Notes: generated from the sequence alone by a model not told the origin. Numbered from the stretch's first letter, positions 27,064-37,134 are shown. The stretch is DNA of 64,000 bases from an uncultured Pseudomonadales bacterium (GCA_943789485.1 CALSUH010000006.1:1-64000); one strand, 5' to 3'. Translations and numbers: made by a program.

Positions 27064-28530
27064 GTGCCACGTAGCTTACTTAACTTTATTCCCAGTGACA
27101 CTCCTAGCGACTCTGGCGGCTTGCAATTTCGGCCAACACCAGAAGCATCGCCCGAACAAGAGCACAAGCGCATCGTGCACATTGGGCTTGGCGCCTTTGC
27201 CAGGGCACATATCGCCGTACTAACTCAGATCGCCAATAACGCAGCCAATGAACAGTGGCACATGAGTGGCATCGTAAGAAGCAATCAATCATTGCCGAAC
27301 ATCCTAGCTAAGCAAAACTATAGATATGTGGTGGCAGAAATAGCCGAACAGGCTCAAGGTCAGATCATCGATTGTATCGACGAGGTATTAAGCTGGCAGC
27401 AGGATTACCCTGCCATCTTACAAAGACTCACTGATCCTGCCACCAAATTAGTTACCGTTACTGTCACCGAGAAAGGCTATTGTCTCGATGCTAGAGGCGA
27501 ACTTAGTCTCGATAATGCAGACGTTCAACAGGACTTAAGCCAGTCTCTTCGCGCAGACTCAACTTGCAACACCTTGCCGGGATTATTATGCCAGACGGCC
27601 TGGCATCGCATGCAACAAGGAGTGCCAGGCTTTATCATTATTAGCTGTGACAATGTAAGCCGCAACGGCGAATCTTTAAAAAGCGCCTTACTCCAATTTT
27701 CCGGCAGGCTGGATAAACAGCTTAACATCTGGATCGATCAGCACTTGCACTGCCCAAACACCGTGGTGGATTGCATCGTTCCCCGGATAAGTACTGAACA
27801 AATAGAAAAAGTGCAATCAACGTTCGATATTGATGATGAAGTGCCGGTGCTTTGCGAACCGTTTCGCCAATGGGTTATCGCTGGTGTAGCAATGCAGGAT
27901 GCGCCCCGCTGGGAACTGGCCGGCGCGGAATTGGTTGCGGACAGCAGCGCGTATGAGGATCGAAAACTCCGCATACTCAATGCCGCTCACTCTGCCCTCG
28001 CCTATCTAGGCTTGCTGCAAAACTGTCGGTGGGTGTGCGAAGCGATAGCACAGCAATCCATACGGGACCAACTGGACCGTTTAATGGAAGAAGTATTCCG
28101 AAGTTTAAGCGATCAGAATAGTGCACGGCTTTATTACCTATCCGTAGTAAAGCGTTTTGAAAACACAGCTATGCAGCACGCACTTACCCAGATAGGAAGC
28201 GATGGCTCCAGCAAAATTCCCCTGCGCTGGGTACCCAGCATCATCAGCAATCAACAACACGGTAGCGACTGCGGTGCATTTTCTAAAGTAATTGCGGCCT
28301 GGCTCGCCTGCTGGCATGTGTTACCCCAAGAACACATAGCCGAGATGACCGACCCCGAGCAGGCAAAGATAAAGCAGTTGGCTTCGCAACTTTCTCAGCA
28401 GTTTTCTCAAGCGCAATGGGATTCGGCATTGTGGCTACAGCTATTAGGCTTCGAAGCAAACGCCGCTATGCAACAACAAGTGCAAGCCGCCTTTATCGAA
28501 TTCACGCAAGATCGGGCGGACGTATCATGA
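27064..28530 (+). CDS. uxuB: fructuronate reductase (mannitol dehydrogenase family)
   Basis: 488 residues starting at GTG 27064. NAD(P)H-dependent reduction of D-fructuronate to D-mannonate. IVHIGLGAFARAHIAVLT is the Rossmann start, VTVTEKGYCLDARGEL and FIIISCDNVSRNGE follow as in UxuB/MtlD proteins, and EDRKLRILNAAHSALAYLG carries the catalytic Lys-Asn-His region (K..ILNxxHS). The product feeds UxuA encoded upstream. The stop overlaps the kdgK start by four bases. Intact. Confidence 0.94.
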   Translation: MPRSLLNFIPSDTPSDSGGLQFRPTPEASPEQEHKRIVHIGLGAFARAHIAVLTQIANNAANEQWHMSGIVRSNQSLPNILAKQNYRYVVAEIAEQAQGQIIDCIDEVLSWQQDYPAILQRLTDPATKLVTVTVTEKGYCLDARGELSLDNADVQQDLSQSLRADSTCNTLPGLLCQTAWHRMQQGVPGFIIISCDNVSRNGESLKSALLQFSGRLDKQLNIWIDQHLHCPNTVVDCIVPRISTEQIEKVQSTFDIDDEVPVLCEPFRQWVIAGVAMQDAPRWELAGAELVADSSAYEDRKLRILNAAHSALAYLGLLQNCRWVCEAIAQQSIRDQLDRLMEEVFRSLSDQNSARLYYLSVVKRFENTAMQHALTQIGSDGSSKIPLRWVPSIISNQQHGSDCGAFSKVIAAWLACWHVLPQEHIAEMTDPEQAKIKQLASQLSQQFSQAQWDSALWLQLLGFEANAAMQQQVQAAFIEFTQDRADVS

Positions 28531-29471
28531 GCAAGCACATAATCTGCATCGGCGAGTGTATGCTAGAGGTTCAATGCACTGATCTCGCAAGCATTGATCT
28601 CGCAAATAAAAACCTCGCAGGCAATAGCCTCGCCTTTGGCGGTGACGTGTACAACACGGCCTTCGCCATTCAACAATGTGGCGCTACCGATAACAGGGTG
28701 AGCTTCCTTAGCGCAGTCGGTGACGATGAATTCAGCCAACAGATGCTAAGGTCCTGGCAACAACAAAGCCTCGACACAGAGCACGTCAGCATTCTCGCTA
28801 GCAAACAGACTGGCCTGTACATTGTGAAGACTGATGATGCCGGGGAACGATCATTTACTTATTGGCGTAATGAATCGGCGGCCAGAGAATTATTCCGGTC
28901 CTCACAATTCCCGACCCTATTAGAAACAATGGCAGCACCGAACTGTTTGTATTTCAGCGGAATTAGTTTGGCGATTATGAGCGAGACCAACCGTGAGCGC
29001 CTACTGCATTTCGCAAAAAAATGGGCCAAAACCGGCTGCGTTGTAGCATTCGACCCTAACTATAGGCCGCCACTCTGGTCATCCATAGACGAGGCCCGTC
29101 AATGGGTTGATGCCGCCTGGGAGGTCACGACTATTGGCTTACCCACCCTGAATGATGATCAACAATTATTCGGCATCGAAAGCGCAGCCCAGTCCATTGA
29201 AAAATTATGCAGCTTAGGCGTTGCGCTCGGCGCGGTAAAGCTAGGCAAGGCTGGCTGCATGGCTTTCGATGGTAACAATTCAATTGGGTTTACGGTTCCA
29301 GCCCCAAAGATAGATGTAAGCAAAACAATTGATACCACCGGTGCCGGCGACGCCTTCAATGGCGCTTTTATCGCCAGTTATCTGCAACATAAGGATTGCG
29401 AGGCGGCCTCTAAGACTGGCGTAAATCGCGCTGCTGAGGCAGTACAGCATTTTGGCGCCATACCCCGTTAG
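28527..29471 (+). CDS. kdgK: 2-keto-3-deoxygluconate kinase (PfkB family)
   Basis: 314 residues from the ATG at 28527, which overlaps the uxuB stop as ATGA; longer in-frame starts lie inside uxuB. IICIGECMLEVQC and LAFGGDVYNTAFAIQQCGA give the sugar site. The anion hole and catalytic Asp are in DTTGAGDAFNGAFIASYL near the C-terminus. It phosphorylates 2-keto-3-deoxygluconate to KDPG, which an Eda aldolase would split; the local eda gene is broken. Internal repeats of TCTCGCAA codons (DLASIDLANKNLAG) are a small local duplication. Confidence 0.93.
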   Translation: MSKHIICIGECMLEVQCTDLASIDLANKNLAGNSLAFGGDVYNTAFAIQQCGATDNRVSFLSAVGDDEFSQQMLRSWQQQSLDTEHVSILASKQTGLYIVKTDDAGERSFTYWRNESAARELFRSSQFPTLLETMAAPNCLYFSGISLAIMSETNRERLLHFAKKWAKTGCVVAFDPNYRPPLWSSIDEARQWVDAAWEVTTIGLPTLNDDQQLFGIESAAQSIEKLCSLGVALGAVKLGKAGCMAFDGNNSIGFTVPAPKIDVSKTIDTTGAGDAFNGAFIASYLQHKDCEAASKTGVNRAAEAVQHFGAIPR

Positions 29472-29568
29472 ACTTAGACTGACACTAGGCGGCAACCCGG
29501 GGAAACGGACGCAGTCCAAAAGCTCAACTTTTGGAAGAGAATCGAGGTATGATCCTGATTCGGCCAAG

Positions 29569-29579
29569 TGGCCTGACCA
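29569..29579 (-). promoter_or_regulatory. putative FadR/UxuR-type operator upstream of the sugar isomerase gene
   Basis: TGGCCTGACCA, the exact reverse complement of the 22443 site, 49 nt before the next ATG and overlapping GGCCA-AG-TGGCC. Its presence marks a second promoter in the cluster. Confidence 0.5.
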
Positions 29580-29628
29580 AATGCTTATTTTGTGAAAAAT
29601 CTTTTTTTGAAAAATAGAGGAGTAGAAA

Positions 29629-30537
29629 ATGAAAAGACGTGAACTGCTTCGATTAATGGCTCAGGGTTCTGCTCTGGCAGCCTGCCCCTCTTTGGCGTTT
29701 GGAGCAAACCAGGTACCTGGCGACTTCAAATTCGGCCTGCAACTTTCCACCCTGAACCGACTAATGAACGAAGAGTTTTTCGAAACCATCACTTTAGTGA
29801 AGGCAATGGGCTATAACGTGGTGGAGTTCTCCGGCGGTGGTTATCTGGGCCATGACCCGCAGCGGGTAAAAGCCCATCTGGCAGAGCTTCAACTCAGTGC
29901 ACCAGTTGGCCGCGTCGCACCGAATTATCCCCCCAACTATAGAAGCCTGTCTCAGGAAGAACGACGCGCTGTCGGGCGTTCACAGGGCGGATTGGATGAT
30001 TTAGTGAGTAAAATCAGCGCGGCACTGCCCATCGCCGTCGATATGCATCAGCAGTACCTTAATATACCCATCATTTCGGAGGCGGAATTCACTACCCGGG
30101 CGAAAGTGGAAAACGTGGTGCGCGTGTTGAATGAAGCCGGCAAACTGTGTCAGGAAAAGGGCGTACTGCTGGGCTATCACAATCATGCCTTCGAATTTGC
30201 AAACGTGGAGGGCATCTTGCCTTACGACTTGATGCTGGCGGAAACTGATCCTGACCTAGTCAGCTTTCAATTAGACACCTACTGGGTAACTCGCGGCGGT
30301 GGCGACATCATGCAATATCTAAGCGACCACCCTGGTCGCTTCCCTTCCTGCCATTTAAAAGACATCGACGCGGAAGGAAAATTTGAAGACGTAGGCAGCG
30401 GCCTTATAGATTTCCCTGCTTTTATTACGTTGGCCATGGAACAGGGTTCGAAACATTTTTTCGTGGAGAGAGATGGCCCACCCAATCCGCTGCAATCCGC
30501 GAGCAACTCTTTCAATTATCTAACGAGCTTAAGTTGA
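29629..30537 (+). CDS. exported sugar phosphate isomerase/epimerase-like TIM-barrel protein
   Basis: 302 residues behind GAGGAG. The N-terminus MKRRELLRLMAQGSALAACP resembles a Tat/Sec signal. The body is an AP-endonuclease-2-type (xylose isomerase-like) barrel: FKFGLQLSTLNRLM, VKAMGYNVVEFSGGGYLG, GVLLGYHNHAFEF, VSFQLDTYWVTRGGGDIM, FPSCHLKDIDAEGKF and a closing HFFVERDGPPNPLQS. Metal ligands would be the Glu/His/Asp in these strands. Such exported epimerases commonly accompany Gfo/Idh oxidoreductases and haem dehydrogenases in sugar clusters, as here. Stop and next start are adjacent (TGAATG). Confidence 0.82.
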   Translation: MKRRELLRLMAQGSALAACPSLAFGANQVPGDFKFGLQLSTLNRLMNEEFFETITLVKAMGYNVVEFSGGGYLGHDPQRVKAHLAELQLSAPVGRVAPNYPPNYRSLSQEERRAVGRSQGGLDDLVSKISAALPIAVDMHQQYLNIPIISEAEFTTRAKVENVVRVLNEAGKLCQEKGVLLGYHNHAFEFANVEGILPYDLMLAETDPDLVSFQLDTYWVTRGGGDIMQYLSDHPGRFPSCHLKDIDAEGKFEDVGSGLIDFPAFITLAMEQGSKHFFVERDGPPNPLQSASNSFNYLTSLS

Positions 30538-33424
30538 ATGACTATTAATTCGAATACGCAGCACTCTTACACTCTCGCAATTACACCCGCAAAAAAAACG
30601 CTTAAGCCGGGGATTATTCGCATTAGCTCTTGCACCTTTATGTAGTAGTGCCACTTTCGCGCAGGACGATGAGGACACGCCATTTTATTTAACCCTCGAA
30701 CCACCTCCCGCTGTGGTTTACACACCGCAACAGGAACTGGACTCTTTTCGCATAGCCGATGGCTTTCGCGTTGAACTGGTGGTGGCCGAGCCATTAATCG
30801 AAGACCCGGTCTCTATAACCTGGGACGAAGATGGAAAAATGTATGCCGTAGAAATGCGAGGCTATATGCAAGACACCTATGGCAATGGCGAGGATGACCC
30901 CATCGGCTCAGTTGTACGTCTGCACGATGACGACGGCGACGGGCAGATGGATCGACGGGAAGTGATGCTGGATTTTTTAGTATTGCCTAGAGCTATTTCT
31001 ATTATCTCAGAAGGACTGTTAATCGCCGAGCCTCCCAATCTCTGGCTTTGCCCCAGCGAGTTAAACCAAGCCAGCACTATCGACTGCGAAAACAAAGTCA
31101 GCCTGGGCGAATATGCCAATGCGCCTGGCTCGGTAGAACATCAGGAAAATGCCTTGGTGATGGGATTGGATAACTGGATTTACAATGCCAAGTCATCACG
31201 TAAATTTCAGCTGCACAATGGCAACCTAGACATAGAAAAAACTGTATTTCGAGGCCAGTGGGGTCTAGGGCAAGACGACGACGGCTTCTTTTATTATAAC
31301 GGTAATTCCAATTTGGTAACCGGCGACCTGTATCCGGACAGCGATGCCATCAGAGCGAAAGTATCACCTACCCCAGGCCTTTCTCAACGTCTACACCGTG
31401 GTGATGAAGTCTTCAGCATTCGTGTTAACCCAGGGGTCAACCGCGCCTATCTGGATAATGTGCTGCGCCCTGATGGCAGATTACGCTCCCCCACTTCCGC
31501 TAGCGGTATTGAAATTTATCGCGGCGAGCAGTTTCCAGATGAGTTCTATGGTGCGGGCTTTGTACCAGAATCAGCAGCCAATCTAGTAGCCCAGGTTAAT
31601 ATCGCAAAAGATGATTTAACCGTCACTACCGATCACATCACCTACCCTGATTCTGACTGGGGCCAGCGCGACTTTATGGCTTCCTCAGACGAACGCTTCA
31701 GACCGGTGGAAACCAAAACTGGACCGGACGGTGCGTTATATGTGGTGGATATGTATCGCGGCATAATTCAAGACTACATCTTTCTATCTGATCAATTGCG
31801 CGAGCAGATTCTTAGAAGAGGCCTGAATCGCCCCTTGGGCATGGGCCGAATCTGGCGTGTGGTGAATGAGCAGGCGGCTATTGACCATAGCGCTCCAAAT
31901 TTATCAGAAGCTTCCGACTCAGAATTATTGGACACACTATCCCATCCTAACGCTTGGTGGAGAAGCACCGCACAAAGATTGTTAGTAGCATCTGAGTCGA
32001 ATCTGCGTTCTGCCCTGGTGGCCAAACTGGCATCCAGTAATGAGCAAGAAATCATTCATGCGTTATGGACCCTGGAAGGCCGAGAAGAGCTTGGTCGGGC
32101 GGAAGTCATCGGCTTAATTGAAAGCAATAACTCACGCCTAATCAAACATGGCTTACGGGCAGCATGTGAGCACTTAACTGAGACTGACTTGTTGAGCCAG
32201 TTGCTGAACACACGACTGAGCCAATCTCAAAATGACGATAGCCATAGTGAAAGTCTGGAACAGAGTCTGGTATTTTGTCTAGGCAGGCACTTGTCCGACA
32301 CAGGATTCGATTACCTTTTCGACAGCATTCCTGAACGAATTCAAGACCCATACCAACGTGTCGCACTACAAAGCGCATTAAGCGGCCATGAAATAACCGT
32401 CTTGCAACAAAGCGCCGAGCAAATTCCCGACACTGCCCCAACCGAAGATTCAGCCGATTCCTTGTTGGTAGATTTTTTGAAAAGCCTGACTAAGCAAGCG
32501 CTACTACGGGATAATGCAAATGGCGAAGAATTAGGCAGCCAACTCTATGAGTTTCTTAGCTTCATCGCCGAATTTGAGAATGCTAACTGGTACCGTGAAG
32601 AGCTATTAACAGGAATTTACGAAGCGACCCACACAGAAAATTTTTCTCGAATCAGCTTACCTAATCCCCATCCGCTGTTTGCCACTGAAGACGATGACCC
32701 GCTATTAACTGCCATTGCCAATGCTCGAAGAGCCTTTACCTGGGATGGAGATACGTTAGCCAGCGACCAGAAACCATTAAGCGCGGAAGATGAATCAAGG
32801 ATGGCGCGTGGCACCCAGCTTTATGCTACAAATTGCTCTGCCTGTCACGGTAGTGACGGTTCCGGCACTACCGGTGTAGCGCCGAGCCTAAGACAATCTG
32901 CTCGCATCATCAGCGCACCAGAGCAATTGATTCGCATTATCCTTAATGGTCTAAGTGGCCCCATCGAAGTCGATGGCGAGCAATGGAACAGCATCATGCC
33001 AGGGCTATCCCATATAGCCGATTTCGACAATGACGGAATCAGTGGCTTGGCCACTTTCCTGCGCCGCAGCTGGGGTCATAGCGGCAGCCCCATCTCTCCC
33101 GAAACGGTGGCACAGGTCCGGCAGGAAACTGCCAGCAGAGCTACACAATGGACCGCAGTCGAGTTAGAGCCTGTTCAAATAAACACTCATTATCAGCAAT
33201 TCGCCGGTCGCTTTGGAGGATTGCAGTTCACCTACAATGGCCGAGAACTGGAAGTCACAGCATCAATCTTCGAGGGGGCAATGGAAGAGGTTCGCGAAGA
33301 CGTATTTTTATTCGCCCCCAGAGGGATCAATTTTGAATTCGATCGCAATCCGGGAGCGCCATCCCCTTCTGTTTGGATGCAGGATGAAGATGCTAAACGG
33401 CAAATCATGAGAACGGAGAACTAG
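30538..33424 (+). CDS. PVC-type haem-binding dehydrogenase (TIGR02604-like) with C-terminal cytochrome c; start split by an A8 tract
   Basis: The main frame (from GTG 30713, 903 residues) has the membrane-bound-dehydrogenase propeller (FRIADGFRVELVVAEPLIED, GLDNWIYNAKSSRKF, KTGPDGALYVVDMYRGII), a helical HEAT-like middle, and a C-terminal cytochrome c domain with NCSACHGSDGSG and an axial Met in SIMPGLSH. Upstream in the same frame is an in-frame signal-peptide sequence (LSRGLFALALAPLCSSATFA) without a start codon. The obvious start, ATG 30538 adjacent to the previous stop, is one base out of register across eight adenines at 30591-30598; seven would join them. Role: periplasmic oxidation of a sugar or alcohol with electrons to cytochrome. 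Confidence 0.85.
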
Positions 33425-33426
33425 TC

Positions 33427-34581
33427 ATCGCCAGGGAAATTCGATTTGCCGTTATCGGCCTGGGCAATATTGGTCGCCAACACTGCGAAGCTTTACTGGA
33501 TGAATCAGTAACGGGCGCCTCATTGCGAGCGATCTGTGCTCGCTCGCTCCCGTCAGACCTGTCTTTGCCAGACACTGTTAGCTGCTATAGCAACAGCGAA
33601 GAATTATTACGCAACGCAGACATCGATGCCGTCTTGGTGGCAACCCCCACTATGAATCATTTAGAGCTGGGTTTGGAAGTACTCAAATCTGGCAAGCATC
33701 TGTTGATGGAAAAACCCATTGGCATGACTGTGCTGGAAGCCGACACTCTGACAGCTCAGACAACTACTCAACAGCAAGTTTTTGGCGCCGTACTTAATCA
33801 ACGTTATGATGCCGCCTACGCCAAAATACGCGAGATGCTACAACAGGGAGTGATCGGCGAACTACAACGAGTGAGCTGGACCCTGACTCACTGGTATCGT
33901 CCCGAGGTGTATTATCGAGTTAGCGATTGGCGTGGTACCTGGCGCGGTGAAGGTGGTGGTTTACTACTCAACCAGTGTATTCACAACCTTGATGTTCTGC
34001 AGTGGCTCTGCGGCATGCCAAGCAATGTATGGGCTCAATGCCACTGGGGTCGCTATCACAATATCGAAGTTGAAGACGAAGTCACTGCGGTGATGAACTT
34101 CAGTAATGGCGCAAGCGCGAGCTTTATTTCATCCACGGGAGAAGCGCCCGGCAGCAATCAACTGTCCTTAGTGGGCGACCTGGGCACTCTTATTTACGAC
34201 GGCAAAGAATTACAACTTCAGCAACTCTCACAAAGCTGCAAAGAACACTGCCAAAACACAAGTGAAATGTTTTCCATGCCGGAAGTAAACACCACGATAG
34301 TGAATTTTGGTGTGCCGCAGAATCAACACGTTCAGCTCATACAAGACTTCGTCGCTGCCATTCAAGATGGCAAGAAACTTACCACCGATGCGGTTCAAGC
34401 AAGTAAATCAATCGAGCTGGCCAACGGCATATTGCTATCGGCCTGGACAGAGAAGAAGATTTCTTTTCCACTTAACCGCACGGAATTCAATTCGCATTTT
34501 CAAAACAAATACAAAAACTCCAAGTTGCGAGAAAAAGAAAAACTGAATGTCAGCATCGATCTGGATAAGTCATTTCGATAA
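33427..34581 (+). CDS. Gfo/Idh/MocA family oxidoreductase, apparent ATC start
   Basis: The Rossmann start FAVIGLGNIGRQHCEALLDE lies upstream of the first conventional start (TTG 33523), so the protein must begin near 33427. There the codons read GTC-ATC-GCC, with GGAG eight bases before the ATC. No ATG, GTG or TTG is available before the NAD site. The body is typical: VATPTMNHLELGLEVLKSGK, HLLMEKPIGMTVLEAD, FGAVLNQRYDAAYAKI and GGGLLLNQCIHNLDVLQWL, with the QCIHNLD substrate-site motif. About 385 residues, with a polar Lys-rich C-terminal extension (about residues 365-385). Substrate unknown; likely a sugar or uronate derivative. Confidence 0.85.
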   Translation: MAREIRFAVIGLGNIGRQHCEALLDESVTGASLRAICARSLPSDLSLPDTVSCYSNSEELLRNADIDAVLVATPTMNHLELGLEVLKSGKHLLMEKPIGMTVLEADTLTAQTTTQQQVFGAVLNQRYDAAYAKIREMLQQGVIGELQRVSWTLTHWYRPEVYYRVSDWRGTWRGEGGGLLLNQCIHNLDVLQWLCGMPSNVWAQCHWGRYHNIEVEDEVTAVMNFSNGASASFISSTGEAPGSNQLSLVGDLGTLIYDGKELQLQQLSQSCKEHCQNTSEMFSMPEVNTTIVNFGVPQNQHVQLIQDFVAAIQDGKKLTTDAVQASKSIELANGILLSAWTEKKISFPLNRTEFNSHFQNKYKNSKLREKEKLNVSIDLDKSFR

Positions 34582-34669
34582 CACATATTTCCGAATAACT
34601 CCTTGTTAACACCTAAATGTTAAAACTTACTCGCCAACATTTAATTATTAGCATCAACTGGATCAAACT

Positions 34670-35992
34670 ATGGCTGTAGCTGAAATTACAATATTAAATG
34701 CTATTCAAAAAGGCGGGCCCGGCTGGCTACAAGGTGCTATGACACTGGGAGGCGGCAGTGCTGTAACCTCACTCACTGTTGGCGCCGTCTATGGTTACGA
34801 GTTCCTGTGGGTGCAGCCGGTTTCGATGCTCATCGGTTGCATCATGTTATTTGCCATCTGCCATCAAACTTTAAGCACTGGCGAAGCCCCCTATCAGGCA
34901 ATGAAAAAATATGTGTCAGCACCTCTGGCGATGGCCTGGGCACTGGCCGCCCTAGCTTCCAGCGTAATCTTTGGCTTCTCCCATTACCCTTTGGGTGCGG
35001 GAATGTTGGAAGAAGCTATATCTGTCAGCCTGCAGTTTAATCTCAATGAAAGCAGTAGCCTAGCGAGAAATCTGTATCTATTAGTACTCGCCGTATTGAT
35101 CTGGTGTATCTGCGCGTCCATAGTCTGGCGTCATGGTGATGGCGGGAAAGTTATTCGAACCTTCGAGAACGCAATAAAAATAGTAACCGCCTTTGTAGTA
35201 CTCAGCTTTGCCTGGGTGGTAGTTGAAACTTCTCTCGCCGGCCGAGTGGAATGGGGTCAGGTGTTACTCGGCTATATCCCCACATCAATTCCTCAAGATT
35301 TCGCCGGCGTTACCATGATGTTGTCTGCCTTGGGCACGGCAGTAGGTATTAACATGACCTTTGTTTACGGCTATACCTTACTAGATAGAGGCTGGGGCCG
35401 GGATGAAAGACGCTTTGCCAGTATCGATGTGGTGTTAGGTCTAGTCTTTCCTTACCTGCTAGTAACCGGATTGATTTCTATCGCTGCAGCCGGAGCAATG
35501 TTCGGCGGCGACATGGATATCCAGGGACGTTTAAGCCCAGCCAATGCCAGTCAGATGTTCGTGGACGCAGGCATGGGTGAGCTAGCTGGCAGATTGATTT
35601 TCCCACTAGGCATACTCGGCATGGTCATTGGCACACTGGTTATGCACATGCTTACCTGCGGCGCGGTGGCGAGCGAGTTATGGGGCTACCACAGAGGAAC
35701 AAGAGCATACCGCTTGGCATGCTTGATTCCAACGCCGGCTATCCTCGGCGTATTCCTTTGGACGACGATGGGGCCGTATCTGGTACTGCCCACCTCAGCC
35801 ATTTGCGGCATGCTAATGCCTATCGCCTACATTGGCTGGTTCTTGCTTAATAACAACGAATCATTTTTAGGCCAGGATCGCCCCACTGGCAGCAAAGCTC
35901 GGTTGTTTAATCTGGCGATGCTGCTGTGCATCGTCACCGTGGTGATTAGCGTGCTCTATAGCACGGCGGTCGGTGTAGGTTTAATCGGGTAG
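34670..35992 (+). CDS. NRAMP-like integral membrane transporter
   Basis: 440 residues, about eleven membrane helices. GGPGWLQGAMTLGGGSAVTS aligns in position with the first helix of NRAMP/MntH proteins, but the metal-binding DPGN is replaced by GGGS. Further helices (GYEFLWVQPVSMLIGCIMLF, GTAVGINMTFVYGYTLLDRG, LGMVIGTLVMHMLTCGAVA) keep an LeuT/NRAMP-like arrangement. Loss of the Asp-Asn pair argues against Mn2+/Fe2+ transport. Its place between two sugar oxidoreductase genes suggests an organic substrate. A deep family assignment needs a profile search. Confidence 0.62.
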   Translation: MAVAEITILNAIQKGGPGWLQGAMTLGGGSAVTSLTVGAVYGYEFLWVQPVSMLIGCIMLFAICHQTLSTGEAPYQAMKKYVSAPLAMAWALAALASSVIFGFSHYPLGAGMLEEAISVSLQFNLNESSSLARNLYLLVLAVLIWCICASIVWRHGDGGKVIRTFENAIKIVTAFVVLSFAWVVVETSLAGRVEWGQVLLGYIPTSIPQDFAGVTMMLSALGTAVGINMTFVYGYTLLDRGWGRDERRFASIDVVLGLVFPYLLVTGLISIAAAGAMFGGDMDIQGRLSPANASQMFVDAGMGELAGRLIFPLGILGMVIGTLVMHMLTCGAVASELWGYHRGTRAYRLACLIPTPAILGVFLWTTMGPYLVLPTSAICGMLMPIAYIGWFLLNNNESFLGQDRPTGSKARLFNLAMLLCIVTVVISVLYSTAVGVGLIG

Positions 35993-36030
35993 AAGATTAA
36001 TTGGATAGAGGCTGGATTGGGTAATTTACT

Positions 36031-37134
36031 ATGAGCAAAACTGTAAACGTAAGCGACGGCGCCAGCTACGCACCACAATCGATTTCCAAACCGGTAGTAA
36101 AGCCTGGTGAGTTTTGCTTTGCCGTAGCCTATATGGATCACGGGCATATTTTCGGTCAGACCAATGGCTTGTTGGAAGCCGGCGGAACCCTGCTGGCAGC
36201 CTACGAGCCTTCTGCCGAGAAGCGCGCAGACTTCGTTGCCCGCTATGGCGAGATGGAATTCGCGGACGAATTCTCTCAACTATTGGACGATCCGCGCATT
36301 CAGTTAATAGCCAGCGCCGCCATACCTAACCGCCGCAGCGATATAGGACTACAGGTTATGGCTGCCGGTAAAGATTACTTCACCGACAAGTCGCCCTTTA
36401 CTACGCCCGCGCAATTGGAAGCGGTACGCGAAGCCTGCCAGACTAGCGGTCAAAAATATTGGGTCTACTACGCCGAACGCCTGCACAACGAAGCGGCCTG
36501 GCATGCTGGCGAACTGATTAAGGACGGCGCCATCGGCAAAGTTTTACATGTTACTAACCTAGCCCCACATAGGCTTTCTAAAGCAAGCCGTCCGGATTGG
36601 TTCTTCGACAAACAACAGTACGGTGGCATCATAACTGACATAGGCTCCCATCAGGTTGAACAGTTTTTAGCCTATAGCGGCTGCACCTCGGCAAAAGTCA
36701 CCCATGCCAGGGTAGCAAACCTTAACAATCCGGATCGCCCCGACCTGGAAGACTTTGGCGAATTTACTATCGTCGGCGATTCAGGCGCGGCGTTTTATTC
36801 TCGAGTGGATTGGTTTACACCGGAAGGCTCTCCAGTGTGGGGCGATGGGCGCTCGTTTATCATCGGCAGCAAAGGCACTCTAGAGGTAAGGAAATACTGC
36901 GACGCCGGCCGTAATGCACCCGCATCGCTAATTGTAAAAACCGACAACAACAGCAGTGAAATCATCGACTGTAGTAATAAAATTGCTTACCCCTTCTTCG
37001 GGCAGCTCATTCTCGATTGTCTCAATCGCACAGAACAGGCAATGAGCCAGACCCATATCTTTTTAGCAGCAGAACTGAGTATGCAGGCGCAGGCATTAGC
37101 AGAGCAGTTAGCCCGTGAGGAGAACAACACATGA
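36031..37134 (+). CDS. Gfo/Idh/MocA family oxidoreductase
   Basis: 367 residues. The N-terminal nucleotide fold is divergent (FCFAVAYMDHGHIFGQTNGL instead of GxGxxG), followed by the conserved IASAAIPNRRSDIGLQVMAA and KDYFTDKSPFTTPAQLEAV, where the EKP motif reads DKS. The C-terminal sheet domain has YGGIITDIGSHQVEQFLAYS and FTIVGDSGAAFYSRVDWF. Differences from the 33427 protein show that it is not a recent duplicate. The last codons overlap the regulator start as ATGA. Probably acts on a sugar acid; cofactor use uncertain because the dinucleotide motif is weak. Confidence 0.8.
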   Translation: MSKTVNVSDGASYAPQSISKPVVKPGEFCFAVAYMDHGHIFGQTNGLLEAGGTLLAAYEPSAEKRADFVARYGEMEFADEFSQLLDDPRIQLIASAAIPNRRSDIGLQVMAAGKDYFTDKSPFTTPAQLEAVREACQTSGQKYWVYYAERLHNEAAWHAGELIKDGAIGKVLHVTNLAPHRLSKASRPDWFFDKQQYGGIITDIGSHQVEQFLAYSGCTSAKVTHARVANLNNPDRPDLEDFGEFTIVGDSGAAFYSRVDWFTPEGSPVWGDGRSFIIGSKGTLEVRKYCDAGRNAPASLIVKTDNNSSEIIDCSNKIAYPFFGQLILDCLNRTEQAMSQTHIFLAAELSMQAQALAEQLAREENNT

